Source: Gracilimonas sp031581265 (lineage in GTDB: Bacteria > Bacteroidota > Rhodothermia > Balneolales > Balneolaceae). From it: a stretch of DNA of 31,423 nucleotides. The DNA lies in NCBI RefSeq assembly GCF_031581265.1, contig NZ_JAVLBQ010000035.1:1-31423 (forward strand), written 5' to 3'. The position numbers were made by a program, and so were the translations under genes. Below, in pieces: positions 1 through 8,055 of the stretch. The first letter of the stretch is position 1. The number at the start of each line of letters is the position of its first letter. A model generated the notes under the pieces. That model saw nothing but the letters and a program-made list of their open reading frames with translations. It made no database searches and was not told where the DNA came from.

Positions 1-50
1 TATGCGAACATTTTCAAATAAATTTTATAGCGAAAAGAGAGGGGAGGTAA

Positions 51-110
51 ATGAAGAACATAAAGACCAAGCGTTTAAAAGGCGCGGGGATTATCATTTG
101 TTTGAAGTAG
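51..110 (+). CDS. Possible 19-residue peptide with strong ribosome binding site
   Basis: A purine-rich GGGGAGGT sequence sits 3 bases before an ATG. That ATG opens a 19-codon frame (starts MKNIKTKRLKG, ends IIICLK) closed by TAG. The peptide is basic at its start and hydrophobic near its end. It resembles no family I know. It could be a leader peptide, the start of a gene truncated by rearrangement, or chance. The ribosome binding site is better than those of most confirmed genes here, which is the only reason to list it. Confidence 0.2.
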   Translation: MKNIKTKRLKGAGIIICLK

Positions 111-127
111 CAAAATTGATTTCCTAC

Positions 128-145
128 AAAAAAGTGCGATCGCAC
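128..145 (-). terminator. Probable intrinsic terminator after the toxin gene
   Basis: Read on the minus strand, the perfect 12-bp palindrome GTGCGATCGCAC is followed directly by six T residues. It lies about 50 bases past the toxin stop codon, where an operon terminator is expected. The hairpin is short (about four G/C-rich pairs around a GATC loop), so it may be weak. Confidence 0.4.
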
Positions 146-196
146 CCTGTCCCAACAGACTTGTCGGTAGTTCGTAAAACGTGTGTTAGTCAACCG

Positions 197-487
197 TTAA
201 TAGGGCTTTTTAGGCAAGACTTGACTTGTATGCCAGATGGTAAGCATGTCTATCCGATTAGATTTTAGCTCGTACACCAGGCGATAATTTCCATGAATTA
301 GTTCTTTTATCTCTGGTCGGTTAAACTCCGGAACCATTCTGCCACTATCGGGTTGTGTTCTGAGTTGCTCACAATGCTCAAAAACACCTTCGGCCCATTC
401 GATAGCCGTAGGAATATGATCTAAAGCAATATAATCTGTACACTCCTCAACCCGAGTTAAAAACCGATCCGTTAAAATTACTTCCAT
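197..487 (-). CDS. Type II toxin, ParE/RelE superfamily
   Basis: A 96-residue protein with the compact layout of ParE/RelE toxins. It has an N-terminal helical pair (about residues 5-45), then strands with the family-typical stretch GRMVPEF near residue 50, KELIHGNYRLVYEL near 61-74 and a final strand DMLTIWHT near 79-86. ParE members poison DNA gyrase and RelE members cleave mRNA at the ribosome; the sequence alone does not settle which. The start codon overlaps the end of the upstream antitoxin gene by 10 bases, the usual coupled antitoxin-toxin order. The frame is intact and of normal length, so the toxin is probably functional. The superfamily is secure; the cellular target is unknown. 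Confidence 0.85.
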   Translation of the reverse strand: MEVILTDRFLTRVEECTDYIALDHIPTAIEWAEGVFEHCEQLRTQPDSGRMVPEFNRPEIKELIHGNYRLVYELKSNRIDMLTIWHTSQVLPKKPY

Positions 488-762
488 TTAGAAAGATGGT
501 TTTCAATTCTTTCTTTTGCTTCATCCATAGAATAGGTTTTGCCTTGTTCCACCTGTTGTTTGGCTTCAAGTAGATCTTCCAGCATTTCCATCTTTTTAGT
601 GAACCGCTCATATTCTGAGACATCCATTAAAACCGCCGCACTTTTTCCATGCTGGGTAAGTACAATGGGTTGTTTTTCTTTCTTCAAGCGCTTTATAAAA
701 TCAGCCGATTTCTTTCTAAACTCAGAGAGGGGTTCGATACCGCTGGCAATAGAAATATTCAT
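478..762 (-). CDS. Type II antitoxin, Phd/YefM family
   Basis: A 94-residue protein with a Phd/YefM N-terminal DNA-binding fold. Visible elements are EPLSEFRKKSADFIKRLK (about 10-27), then KQPIVLTQHGKSAAVLMDVSEYE (about 30-52), the hallmark strand-helix of this family. A charged C-terminal helix (about 58-94) would wrap and neutralise the toxin. It is the first gene of the toxin-antitoxin pair and overlaps the toxin gene by 10 bases. Such antitoxins usually repress their own operon, and a tandem direct repeat just upstream of the start is a candidate operator. Confidence 0.88.
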   Translation of the reverse strand: MNISIASGIEPLSEFRKKSADFIKRLKKEKQPIVLTQHGKSAAVLMDVSEYERFTKKMEMLEDLLEAKQQVEQGKTYSMDEAKERIENHLSKWK

Positions 763-771
763 ATTGGTACA

Positions 772-789
772 TTTAAAGTTTTTTAAAGT
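772..789 (-). promoter_or_regulatory. Candidate operator: two phased direct repeats before the antitoxin
   Basis: TTTAAAGT occurs twice (772-779 and 782-789), spaced exactly 10 bases start to start. The pair begins 10 bases upstream of the antitoxin ATG. Repeats phased on one face of the helix next to a Phd-type gene suggest autoregulation. The region is AT-rich, so this remains an inference. Confidence 0.3.
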
Positions 790-897
790 ACTAAAAATAT
801 ACTGAAATGTGCCTTGAGAACCAATGGGGGATTAGATTGGCTAATGGTCTTGCGGTTTAATCGATTTGGCCTTTTTTAGTAAGTAATGTAATTATAA

Positions 898-929
898 CTC
901 AAAATTTATTTTAGCCAACAAATTTTGAG
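898..929 (-). repeat. 10-bp perfect inverted repeat, possible weak terminator
   Basis: CTCAAAATTT (898-907) and AAATTTTGAG (920-929) are perfect inverted copies around a 12-base loop. They lie between the antitoxin and the broken OLD-type gene, just past the latter's stop codon on the minus strand. The stem is AT-rich and lacks a long T tract, so termination is only possible. Confidence 0.4.
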
Positions 930-975
930 CCGGCAAACAGGGAAAGTCCGCATTGATACCGTTTTTAGGGTAATT

Positions 976-2644
976 TTACACTCCTTTTCGATTAGGATTG
1001 TCAACCCATGAACCAATCTCTCTGATAAAAAACCATACATCATCATCACCAGGCTTGATATAATCTGAATCACTTGGATCTGAACCCATTTTCTCGAAAA
1101 TTTTAATTAACCATGAGGGACCTTTTCCATTTACATTTAACTCTTTCAACCAAATTTCTAATTCACCTACAGGAACCAAGAATATGCCATACTCTTTCAA
1201 ATTATCAATTAAATTCTGAGCAGACTCAGTTTCAGGATCTTTGAGTTTCTTGAGACCATCATTTTTAGGGTCAGAATTTACTTCTTCAAAGGCCCTTTTA
1301 ATTTGTCCTCTTAAACTGCCCCAAGTATTGATAAGATTCTGAGGTACTTTTGCTGCACTAAGTAACTTTTTAAAAGCTGTTTTATCTTTAAAAATATCTA
1401 AATCCACTATTGCAGCAGCTGGTATACCCATATCTCTTAATGGTTCGATAACTCGACATACTGTTTGTTTATTTTGGGCATTTAAGAATATTGAATCACC
1501 AATTCCTGTATCTTCAAATGAAAGTAGCCTTTCATTAATTTCTTCATAGAAAGCTCTGTCAGTATCAGTTTCTGTAACTACTGCACCATCGTGAAAAAGG
1601 GAAGAAAGTACACCCGAAGATCTTAATAAAGGGTCTCGGAGTAAAGTTTCTAGCTGATTAGACTTTAAAATTCTTGCTGTAGCCATCTCATTTTTATATG
1701 TAAGCCTGACGATGTTAACATCTTTTCCAGATTGTACACAACCCATTAAAAAATCTGCAGAATGTGTTGCCGCAAAAACATTTCCACCTCTTTTAGATGC
1801 TAAGGAGGTAATTATATTACCCAATTTCTTAGCTAAAGGTGGATGGAGAAAAGCTTCTGGTTCATCAACTAATATTAATTTGTAATCTGAACTTAATGAA
1901 ACTGATATCAAACCAGTAAATGCTTTAACACCATCACTAAGTTCTGAGATTTTAGTAGAATTAGAATGAAAATTTCTGGCTCTTTCACTTAATGATTGCT
2001 CTTCTTCATGGTCAACAGGCGGTCTTTTTGACATTCCAATTCTTAACTGCTGCATTGATGTAGGGGCGATTGTAAAGTGCAAACCAAATGCTTCTGCAGT
2101 ATATTCACGAATCTTCTTTCTGGCTTCATCATCTTTGAATAATGCCATAAGATGATTCTTGGGTTCTCCTTGTAAATCACCACTTGATCTATTATTGGTT
2201 AAATTAAATCTGGTTTTTCCATCCAGTCTAATAACAAAAAGTGATATAAAGTTTTGAAAAAAATACTTATGAAGAGGTTCTCGCTCAGAAAAATCTTTCA
2301 ATTGTTCTAAGTTTACACGACGGTTTTGTACCCGTTCATTTATTGGATCATAATCTGGAACAAAATATTCTTTTTCTGATAGTGAAAAATTTTCAGGTGA
2401 GTTTTTGACTTTTTCTCTTTATTAAAGTGCTAATTATATCTTTATCAGGAATATCATACTCTACTGTTTCTATAGTAATACGATTAGCTTGAGGCCCTGA
2501 TTTAGAATAATTTTCTATCTCTCTTAATGCTAAGCTTTTCCCAGAATTATTTGGCCCTACGAATACTGTAATTGATCCAGGGTTAAAACTTAGGGCATCT
2601 TCTTCTTGGGATCTGCCGAATTTCAATATTATTTTCTTGATCAT
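976..2644 (-). pseudogene. OLD-family AAA ATPase/TOPRIM nuclease, frameshifted
   Basis: Two reading frames together make one OLD-like protein of about 555 residues. The first piece (2644 down to a TGA at 2393-2395) has the ABC-type Walker A motif GPNNSGKS at residues 30-37. The second is open from 2418 to 976 and carries the other motifs. Numbered from a TTG codon at 2301, these are the signature-like LSDGVKAF (121-128), Walker B with LILVDEPEAFLHPP (142-155), the switch histidine in ATHS (180), and TOPRIM residues E244 (VTETDTD) and D300/D302 (AIVDLD). OLD proteins couple ATPase activity to nuclease activity and often act in phage defence. The shift lies between 2396 and 2418, in A-rich sequence with two runs of five A. 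One extra base explains it. No UvrD-like partner (as in Gabija) or reverse transcriptase lies nearby. A true mutation, an assembly error or recoding are all possible. Confidence 0.8.
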
Positions 2645-2903
2645 AAAAATAGATGATTAAAAATTACCCGAACGAAGGTATTGTTAGGGCGAACGAGCCG
2701 AAACCGCTTTTACACGCTTTCTTGTACCTTCTTATTCGCATAATGTGAATTTTGGGATGTTATCCGAACAGTCATTCGCCTAAGCTGTCCGCTTAATATC
2801 ATCTTGTTAATTGATAAGATAGCATCTATACCCAATTATGCAAGAAGGAATAAAGAACCCCGATCCAAATTTCTTCTAAGATATGTGACGCGGCAACTTT
2901 CAC
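2645..2903. other. Intergenic stretch with several inverted repeats
   Basis: No convincing gene is seen. The stretch holds related short elements: GTTAGGGCGAACGAG near 2682, an imperfect 17-bp palindrome ATTCGCATAATGTGAAT at 2734-2750, and TTATCCGAA facing ATTCGCCTAA near 2760-2782. The outer TTAGGGCGAA and TTCGCCTAA are inverted relatives about 90 bases apart. This resembles recombination-site or cassette-border DNA, but the core orientation does not fit a standard integron attC site. Confidence 0.35.
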
Positions 2904-5900
2904 CTACTCATCTTCCCGAGAAGGCGGTCTCCGATTATCATTCGAAATGGTATCAATCAGTTTGTTGTAAGGATCGATGCCCACCGAGACGGGTTCTTCG
3001 TCAACCGTAATAGTGAATTCATTTAGAATCTCCCTAAACTTTCGTTTTTCGAGGTAGAGAACCGTTTCGTTGCCTTCTTCATCCATGCCAAACACACCTA
3101 CTTCAATCCAGTCATTGAGGGGAAGTGATTTAATGGGTAATCTGCGGTCTTCAATTTCAACATACAGGCTATCGCCGGCTTCATTGGTAAAGACCCGCTC
3201 TCCGGTTTCTGAGGAGCGGTATTTGGAGGCTTGCAAAGTAAGGTCTACTTCATAGGTGCCGGAATCGATTTCAGTGTAAGTCGCTTCTTCAACGCGGTTA
3301 TCATATAAAGTGATCGTCTCAAACATATCCTTAATCAGATACTGTAGGGAGTCAGGCGTAGCTGCTTTCAGGTACTCAAGCATTTCCAGAGAAGTAGTGT
3401 ACGGAGGTTGCTGAAAACCTTTGTCGGCTACAAAATCGCTTAGTGCTCGGTTCAGGTTGTCTTCACCGGTGTAGTCGCTAAGTGCGTAGAACACGAGTGA
3501 ACCTTTGTCGTAGTGGATGTACTGCTGGTTTTCATTATAAATCAGGGGGAGTTCTCTTCTGAATTCTGCGGTTCTTCCAATGAGATATCCATCTAAGGCA
3601 TCTTTCAAGAACCGGCGCATTTGATTGACCCCGTATTCTTTTTCAAGAACTTTGAGGGCGCTGTATTCAGAGAGACTTTCGGACAGCATCGTGGCCCCTT
3701 GAACATTTGCCCCAATGACCTGATGAGCCCACCACTGATGTGCCACTTCATGGGCCGTGATACTGAACGGGTAGTTTACGGCATCTTCGGCAGTCGTATC
3801 CACATCAGCTATAAAACCTACCGCTTCAGAGTACGGAACCGTGTTGGCAAATGATTGGGCGAAGCTACCTCCGGTTCTTGGGAACTCGATAATTCTCAGC
3901 TGCCTGAACTGATACGGGCTGTAATTTTCGGTGTAATAATCGAGAGACTTCTTAATGCCCTCCTTCATATAATCAAGGTTATAGGTGTGGTCTGGATGAT
4001 GGTAGATTTCAATGGCTACATCGTTCCAGGTATCTTTGGTGACCGCAAATTCGGCAGAAATGAATGAGTAAAAATTCACAATGGTGCTATCCATTTTGTA
4101 GTGGAAATAGCGCCGTCCGTTTTCTTCCCATTCATCCTGAAGGTAACCCGGAGCAATGGCAATTTGTTCCGGTGAAGTGGAGATGGTGGTTTCAAACTCA
4201 ATCCAGTCGGCATCATTCGAGATGTAATTATTTTGCAGGGCCGTACTGTCTGTGGGTGGCGGCATGCGATCTTTGGGAGGCAGGTCATACCGTTCCCGGG
4301 CCTCTTCTGAGCTCAACTCTCCTGATTCACTGTACCCAATTCCCGGAAAAAGGGAGTTGTTAATGAAGGTTCCGTTGCCCCGAACCGGAGAATTATTTCG
4401 AAGAATCTCATTCGGCTTATTGGAAAGCACAAAAGTGAATAAGACAGAATCACCGGGCATCAATGGTTGGTTGAGCCGGTAGATATCGTAGTTCATGGAG
4501 TCATCTTCCATGACTAACTCAAAGTTGCGTTCGAACCCAAAAGAGCTGTTAAAGTTGTTGTGGTCAATGTGTATAGAGTCGATGACTGAACCGGTTTTAT
4601 TCTGGAGCAAATAACTCCCTGCAACCTCAAAATCTCGGGTTTCAGGATAGAGATCTAAATTAATATTGGTTGCAATAATTCGAGGTTGGGGTATATCCTT
4701 ATATTTACCGTAATTCTTCTCCCAGTTTGCTGCTCGCAGTTCTTGTTCCTTAGATGAAAGACGTTCGTGTTTAATATTTTGAGTGTAATAAACCCAACTG
4801 CCTAAACTCAAAAAGATGATTAAGCTAAGGCTGAAAATTCCTTTTAAAGTAGGACTGAAGGCTTGCTTTGCATTTTGAAACCTTTCCTTAATTCCCTCAG
4901 GCATTCCTCGTCGAAATAAGGTTATAGAAAGTACAAAAAGGACAATACCCAGCATCAGCCAATAGATTTTATAAACAAAATATGCCGGAAGCGAGCTTCC
5001 ATATCCATTCATATCGGAATAGCTTGTGCCAGGCCCTTGGTTGAATTTGAAAATATCCTGTTCAATCCCAACAGACCCTAAGAAGTTAATCCCAATAGAG
5101 ATTAACAGCAGTAGTATAAACCCGATATAAAAATTCTTGAAAAAAGAATGTATAAACAGGGCAAGGAGTCCCCAAACAACTACATTGATCAGAGATATCC
5201 CGTATAAATCGGTTAGGTAAAGGCCTAATTCAATATCAAAAAATCCATTATAAAGCTGAACGCCGATTCCGGTTACCATAATGATGGCAAGCAATACCAT
5301 CTGCATTTTAACCAAGGCCAGGAATTTTGAAAAGAGAATCACCCAATTAGGGGTAGCTGTAACATGTATCAGCTGATCCATCTTGTCGGATCGACTTCTG
5401 TGTAATATCATTCCCGCATAAAGGAAGGTCAGTATGTTGATGAAGAGGCTAAAAAAGGTTCCGGGCAATTCCAGCATCTGCCAGGTAACGGGTAGGGTGT
5501 CGGTTCCATAGATTTCACCGCCAACCAAGATTACACTAAGTGAAATTAAAAGACCCACCAGGGAAATTATGATAAACGCCCAGCCGCGAACAATATATTT
5601 GAAGTCAGTGGTAGAAAGGCTCCAGGCTGTTTTTAGGTTTTGCAGCCAGGTGTAATCGTAGTCAACCTTTGGCATGGAGATGGTGAGTACGCTACCAAAG
5701 TTCTTTTTGGTGACGGCTTCCCCTTTTTTCTTACCAAAAATATTGAATGAAATTGGCTGCTGACGAAAATCAAACACTTTGTACACCAACCCAAAGATTG
5801 CAATACCCAGTCCGGTCCAAAGGAGTCGGTTATAGAAAATCACTTCCCCCCAAGGTAATGGGTTATTATTTTGTTCAAAAACAGTCCAGTATTCAGTGTA

Positions 5901-6566
5901 ATAACTATTGGCTTGCATGCCCAATGGGTCTAAAAGAGCAGCTAACATTTTGTTATCCAGATCTTGAGTCAAACTCTGGGTAAATGATTGCAATAGAAAT
6001 AAAGCCAGGATTACAATGAAACCGACACTGATATTGCGTGTGAAGGTTACTATTCCAAATACGATTGCCCCAAAGAAAATCATATTGGGAATTATATAGT
6101 AGAAGAAAGGCTGAACGTAATTCATCAGTTCAAAAGGACCAAGCAGTTCCGGATTCGTGCCAGGGAAAACAGATCCTAAGAGTAGTCCAAGGGCTGCAGC
6201 AATCACAATCAGGGTGATCATGACGATACCGGATAGAAATTTAGCCAACAGATATTCCCATTTTTTAAACGGATAGGAATATAGAACAGAGTGCATCTCG
6301 TGCTTGTAATCACGATAAATGGTTCCTCCCACAACTGCCGGAAGAAAGAAATAGACAATAATTGCCATTTCATTTAAAAGGCCATTGATAGCCGTTGCAG
6401 AATTCACAATAGTGATGGTACTCATGCTTACCGTCAGGCTCTCAAAAATACCGGCAGCACTGACCATGATAAACAGCGATAATGCAAAGATGATACCGGA
6501 GTAGACGTAGAATGAAGGCTTACGCAGCCAGTACCGAATTTCGAAGGTGAAAATATTCCAAAACAT
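2904..6566 (-). CDS. ABC transporter permease fused to M1-type metallopeptidase
   Basis: A 1220-residue fusion. The N-terminal half is an ABC-2-type permease with two blocks of membrane helices: about 20-270, then about 325-560, with a last helix near 580-600. From about residue 625 to the end is an M1-aminopeptidase-like domain. It carries the zinc motif HEVAH at 939-943, followed by WW and SESLSEY. The first Glu of SESLSEY falls 20 residues after the second His, one more than the classical M1 spacing. GGSFAQSFANTVPYSEA stands where classical M1 enzymes have GAMEN. The length fits annotated permease/M1 fusions in Bacteroidota-like genomes. The peptidase is probably outside the cytoplasmic membrane (inferred from the last helix). 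The ATPase gene ends 17 bases upstream, so the two form an operon. The substrate is unknown; export coupled to cleavage of a peptide is plausible. Confidence 0.88.
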   Translation of the reverse strand: MFWNIFTFEIRYWLRKPSFYVYSGIIFALSLFIMVSAAGIFESLTVSMSTITIVNSATAINGLLNEMAIIVYFFLPAVVGGTIYRDYKHEMHSVLYSYPFKKWEYLLAKFLSGIVMITLIVIAAALGLLLGSVFPGTNPELLGPFELMNYVQPFFYYIIPNMIFFGAIVFGIVTFTRNISVGFIVILALFLLQSFTQSLTQDLDNKMLAALLDPLGMQANSYYTEYWTVFEQNNNPLPWGEVIFYNRLLWTGLGIAIFGLVYKVFDFRQQPISFNIFGKKKGEAVTKKNFGSVLTISMPKVDYDYTWLQNLKTAWSLSTTDFKYIVRGWAFIIISLVGLLISLSVILVGGEIYGTDTLPVTWQMLELPGTFFSLFINILTFLYAGMILHRSRSDKMDQLIHVTATPNWVILFSKFLALVKMQMVLLAIIMVTGIGVQLYNGFFDIELGLYLTDLYGISLINVVVWGLLALFIHSFFKNFYIGFILLLLISIGINFLGSVGIEQDIFKFNQGPGTSYSDMNGYGSSLPAYFVYKIYWLMLGIVLFVLSITLFRRGMPEGIKERFQNAKQAFSPTLKGIFSLSLIIFLSLGSWVYYTQNIKHERLSSKEQELRAANWEKNYGKYKDIPQPRIIATNINLDLYPETRDFEVAGSYLLQNKTGSVIDSIHIDHNNFNSSFGFERNFELVMEDDSMNYDIYRLNQPLMPGDSVLFTFVLSNKPNEILRNNSPVRGNGTFINNSLFPGIGYSESGELSSEEARERYDLPPKDRMPPPTDSTALQNNYISNDADWIEFETTISTSPEQIAIAPGYLQDEWEENGRRYFHYKMDSTIVNFYSFISAEFAVTKDTWNDVAIEIYHHPDHTYNLDYMKEGIKKSLDYYTENYSPYQFRQLRIIEFPRTGGSFAQSFANTVPYSEAVGFIADVDTTAEDAVNYPFSITAHEVAHQWWAHQVIGANVQGATMLSESLSEYSALKVLEKEYGVNQMRRFLKDALDGYLIGRTAEFRRELPLIYNENQQYIHYDKGSLVFYALSDYTGEDNLNRALSDFVADKGFQQPPYTTSLEMLEYLKAATPDSLQYLIKDMFETITLYDNRVEEATYTEIDSGTYEVDLTLQASKYRSSETGERVFTNEAGDSLYVEIEDRRLPIKSLPLNDWIEVGVFGMDEEGNETVLYLEKRKFREILNEFTITVDEEPVSVGIDPYNKLIDTISNDNRRPPSREDE

Positions 6567-6583
6567 AATCAGGATAGACAGGC

Positions 6584-7477
6584 TTAAGCGTTAGCAGGTT
6601 CTTTTTCATCATTTTGGAGGGTGACGAAATAAACGTCCTCCAGTTCAGGTACCTTTTCCGAAAACTCATCTCCGGGCCGGGTTTCACTCATTACGCGTAT
6701 ATTCAGCGTATTATCCTGATTGAAATTTGAAGAAATAACATTGTACATCCCTTCATGTTTTTCTAATTCATCGCGGTCAATAGTCAGCGCCCAAATTTTA
6801 CCTTTCAGAGTTTCTACAGCTTTTTTAGGAGTGTGATGGCTCAAAATCCGGCCGCCGTTCATAATAGCGAGGTCGGTACACAGTTCTTTTACGTCATCCA
6901 CAATGTGTGTTGAAAAGATGACAATGTGGTTGGTTCCAATTTCACGAAGCACATTCAGGAAACGATGTCGTTCAGAGGGATCAAGTCCGGCTGTGGGTTC
7001 ATCTACAATGATGAGTTTAGGGTCGTTCAATAGCAACTGTGCAATGCCAAAACGCTGTTTCATTCCTCCCGAATACCCTGCCACATTCTTGTTTTTGACG
7101 TTGAATAGGTTGGTTACTTCAAGGGCGGTATTTACAATTTCATTACGCTGTTCACGGTCACCTATACCCTTTAAGCGAGCAAAATAGTGGAGGAGGGCTT
7201 CGGCAGACATATTGGGATAAACGCCAAACTGTTGAGGCAAGTAGCCTAACACTTTTCGGAGGCTCTGCTTATCGTTTAAAATATCTATGCCATCTAAATC
7301 TGCAGAACCGGAATCGGGGGCTTGCAGCGTGGCAATGGTTCGCATGAGCGTAGATTTTCCGGCTCCGTTTGGCCCCAGTAGCCCAAACATGCCCGACTCA
7401 ATTTCGATGGAAACATCATCAAGGGCTTTGACCCCGTTTTTGTACGTTTTAGATAAATTGGAAAGCGTAAGTTTCAT
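6584..7477 (-). CDS. ABC transporter ATP-binding protein
   Basis: A 297-residue nucleotide-binding subunit with every expected motif: Walker A GPNGAGKS (35-42), Q-loop PQQFG near 81-85, signature YSGGMKQ (135-141), Walker B LIIVDE (155-160) and the switch histidine in STH (191). A roughly 80-residue C-terminal extension is common in exporter ATPases of this class. It is the promoter-proximal gene of a two-gene unit and its stop lies 17 bases before the permease-peptidase fusion, which must be its partner. It powers transport by that fusion at the cytoplasmic face of the inner membrane. The substrate cannot be read from the sequence. Confidence 0.93.
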   Translation of the reverse strand: MKLTLSNLSKTYKNGVKALDDVSIEIESGMFGLLGPNGAGKSTLMRTIATLQAPDSGSADLDGIDILNDKQSLRKVLGYLPQQFGVYPNMSAEALLHYFARLKGIGDREQRNEIVNTALEVTNLFNVKNKNVAGYSGGMKQRFGIAQLLLNDPKLIIVDEPTAGLDPSERHRFLNVLREIGTNHIVIFSTHIVDDVKELCTDLAIMNGGRILSHHTPKKAVETLKGKIWALTIDRDELEKHEGMYNVISSNFNQDNTLNIRVMSETRPGDEFSEKVPELEDVYFVTLQNDEKEPANA

Positions 7478-7509
7478 ATCCCTGTCATTTGTGATGGTTT
7501 AACAGGGAT
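7478..7509. repeat. 8-bp inverted repeat upstream of the ABC operon
   Basis: ATCCCTGT (7478-7485) and ACAGGGAT (7502-7509) are perfect inverted copies around a 16-base spacer. They lie immediately before the ABC ATPase start codon, in what would be its leader. The pair could be an operator or an RNA hairpin masking the ribosome binding site. Confidence 0.35.
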
Positions 7510-7540
7510 GAGTATAAGTAATAATCACATAGATTGTTGT

Positions 7541-7594
7541 GAAAAAAAATTATCTATGATTGATTCGGAAAGCAGACCATCAACCATAGATAAT
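7541..7594 (-). terminator. Strong intrinsic terminator for the small acidic protein gene
   Basis: On the minus strand, two arms of about 15 bases (+ strand 7550-7564 and 7579-7593) pair with one mismatch around a 14-base loop. Eight T residues follow directly (eight A on the plus strand, 7542-7549). It sits about 60 bases after the 97-residue unknown gene and before the ABC operon, separating the two transcripts. Confidence 0.85.
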
Positions 7595-7655
7595 AGAAAT
7601 TCAAAATTAGTCCGGTGTAAAATCTAATTGGACTTGGATTTACCTTACTGTTGAT

Positions 7656-7949
7656 CTACACCGTCTTTTGCATATTCCCCAGTTTTGACCATAACCAATC
7701 CATGACATCTTCATCTGTATTTAGATCTTTTGGCAGGTCATTCCGGATTAAGTCTTCAGCTTCCAGAACATCCTCTTTTCGGTCAAGGTCATTTTTTTCG
7801 GCGTAGTCATTGAGAAGGGATAAGACGTCTTGTCCATTTTGACTGTCAAAAGAGACACCGCCAATTTCATCTCTATCGATTGGGGTCTCGCCTGGTGTTG
7901 TGCTCCAGTTGTAATCTAATTGAAGGTCATTCTTTTCTATAAGTCCCAT
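7656..7949 (-). CDS. Small acidic protein of unknown function
   Basis: A 97-residue, strongly acidic soluble protein with no signal peptide or membrane helix. It is rich in Asp, Glu and Asn, with predicted helices around DVLSLLNDYAEKNDL (about 41-55) and a C-terminal DVMDWLWSKLGNM (about 81-93). No cysteine or recognisable catalytic motif is present and I do not recognise the family. It stands alone: a strong intrinsic terminator follows it and the next upstream gene ends about 100 bases away. The solitary terminator supports a real, separately expressed gene. The start used is the first ATG, with no obvious ribosome binding site. Confidence 0.6.
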   Translation of the reverse strand: MGLIEKNDLQLDYNWSTTPGETPIDRDEIGGVSFDSQNGQDVLSLLNDYAEKNDLDRKEDVLEAEDLIRNDLPKDLNTDEDVMDWLWSKLGNMQKTV

Positions 7950-8055
7950 TGTACTAAACTGTTTTGATTCAACTTACTTATCCCTATAACAAGCTTTAGA
8001 GGCTGAGTGTTCAATCACGTGCAGGATTAATAGTAGTTTTATCTGCGAGAATGAA

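Noticed and set aside
2..268. 88-codon plus-strand open frame at the window start
   Set aside because: It overlaps the toxin gene on the other strand, has no family-like content and no ribosome binding site at its start. The short frame at 51-110 has the better initiation signal.
976..2644. Gabija, PARIS or retron defence system
   Set aside because: The OLD-type gene has no adjacent UvrD-like helicase, reverse transcriptase or separate TOPRIM partner; flanking genes are a TA pair and an ABC exporter.
2682..2783. Integron attC site
   Set aside because: The outer elements run GTTAGG then CTAAG, whereas attC needs YYYAAC first and GTTRRR last, so orientation is wrong on both strands. No integrase is present.
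4064..4363. Open frames on the plus strand opposite the ABC-peptidase fusion
   Set aside because: They are shadows of the long gene: no ribosome binding sites, no recognisable domains, and codon use fits the opposite strand.
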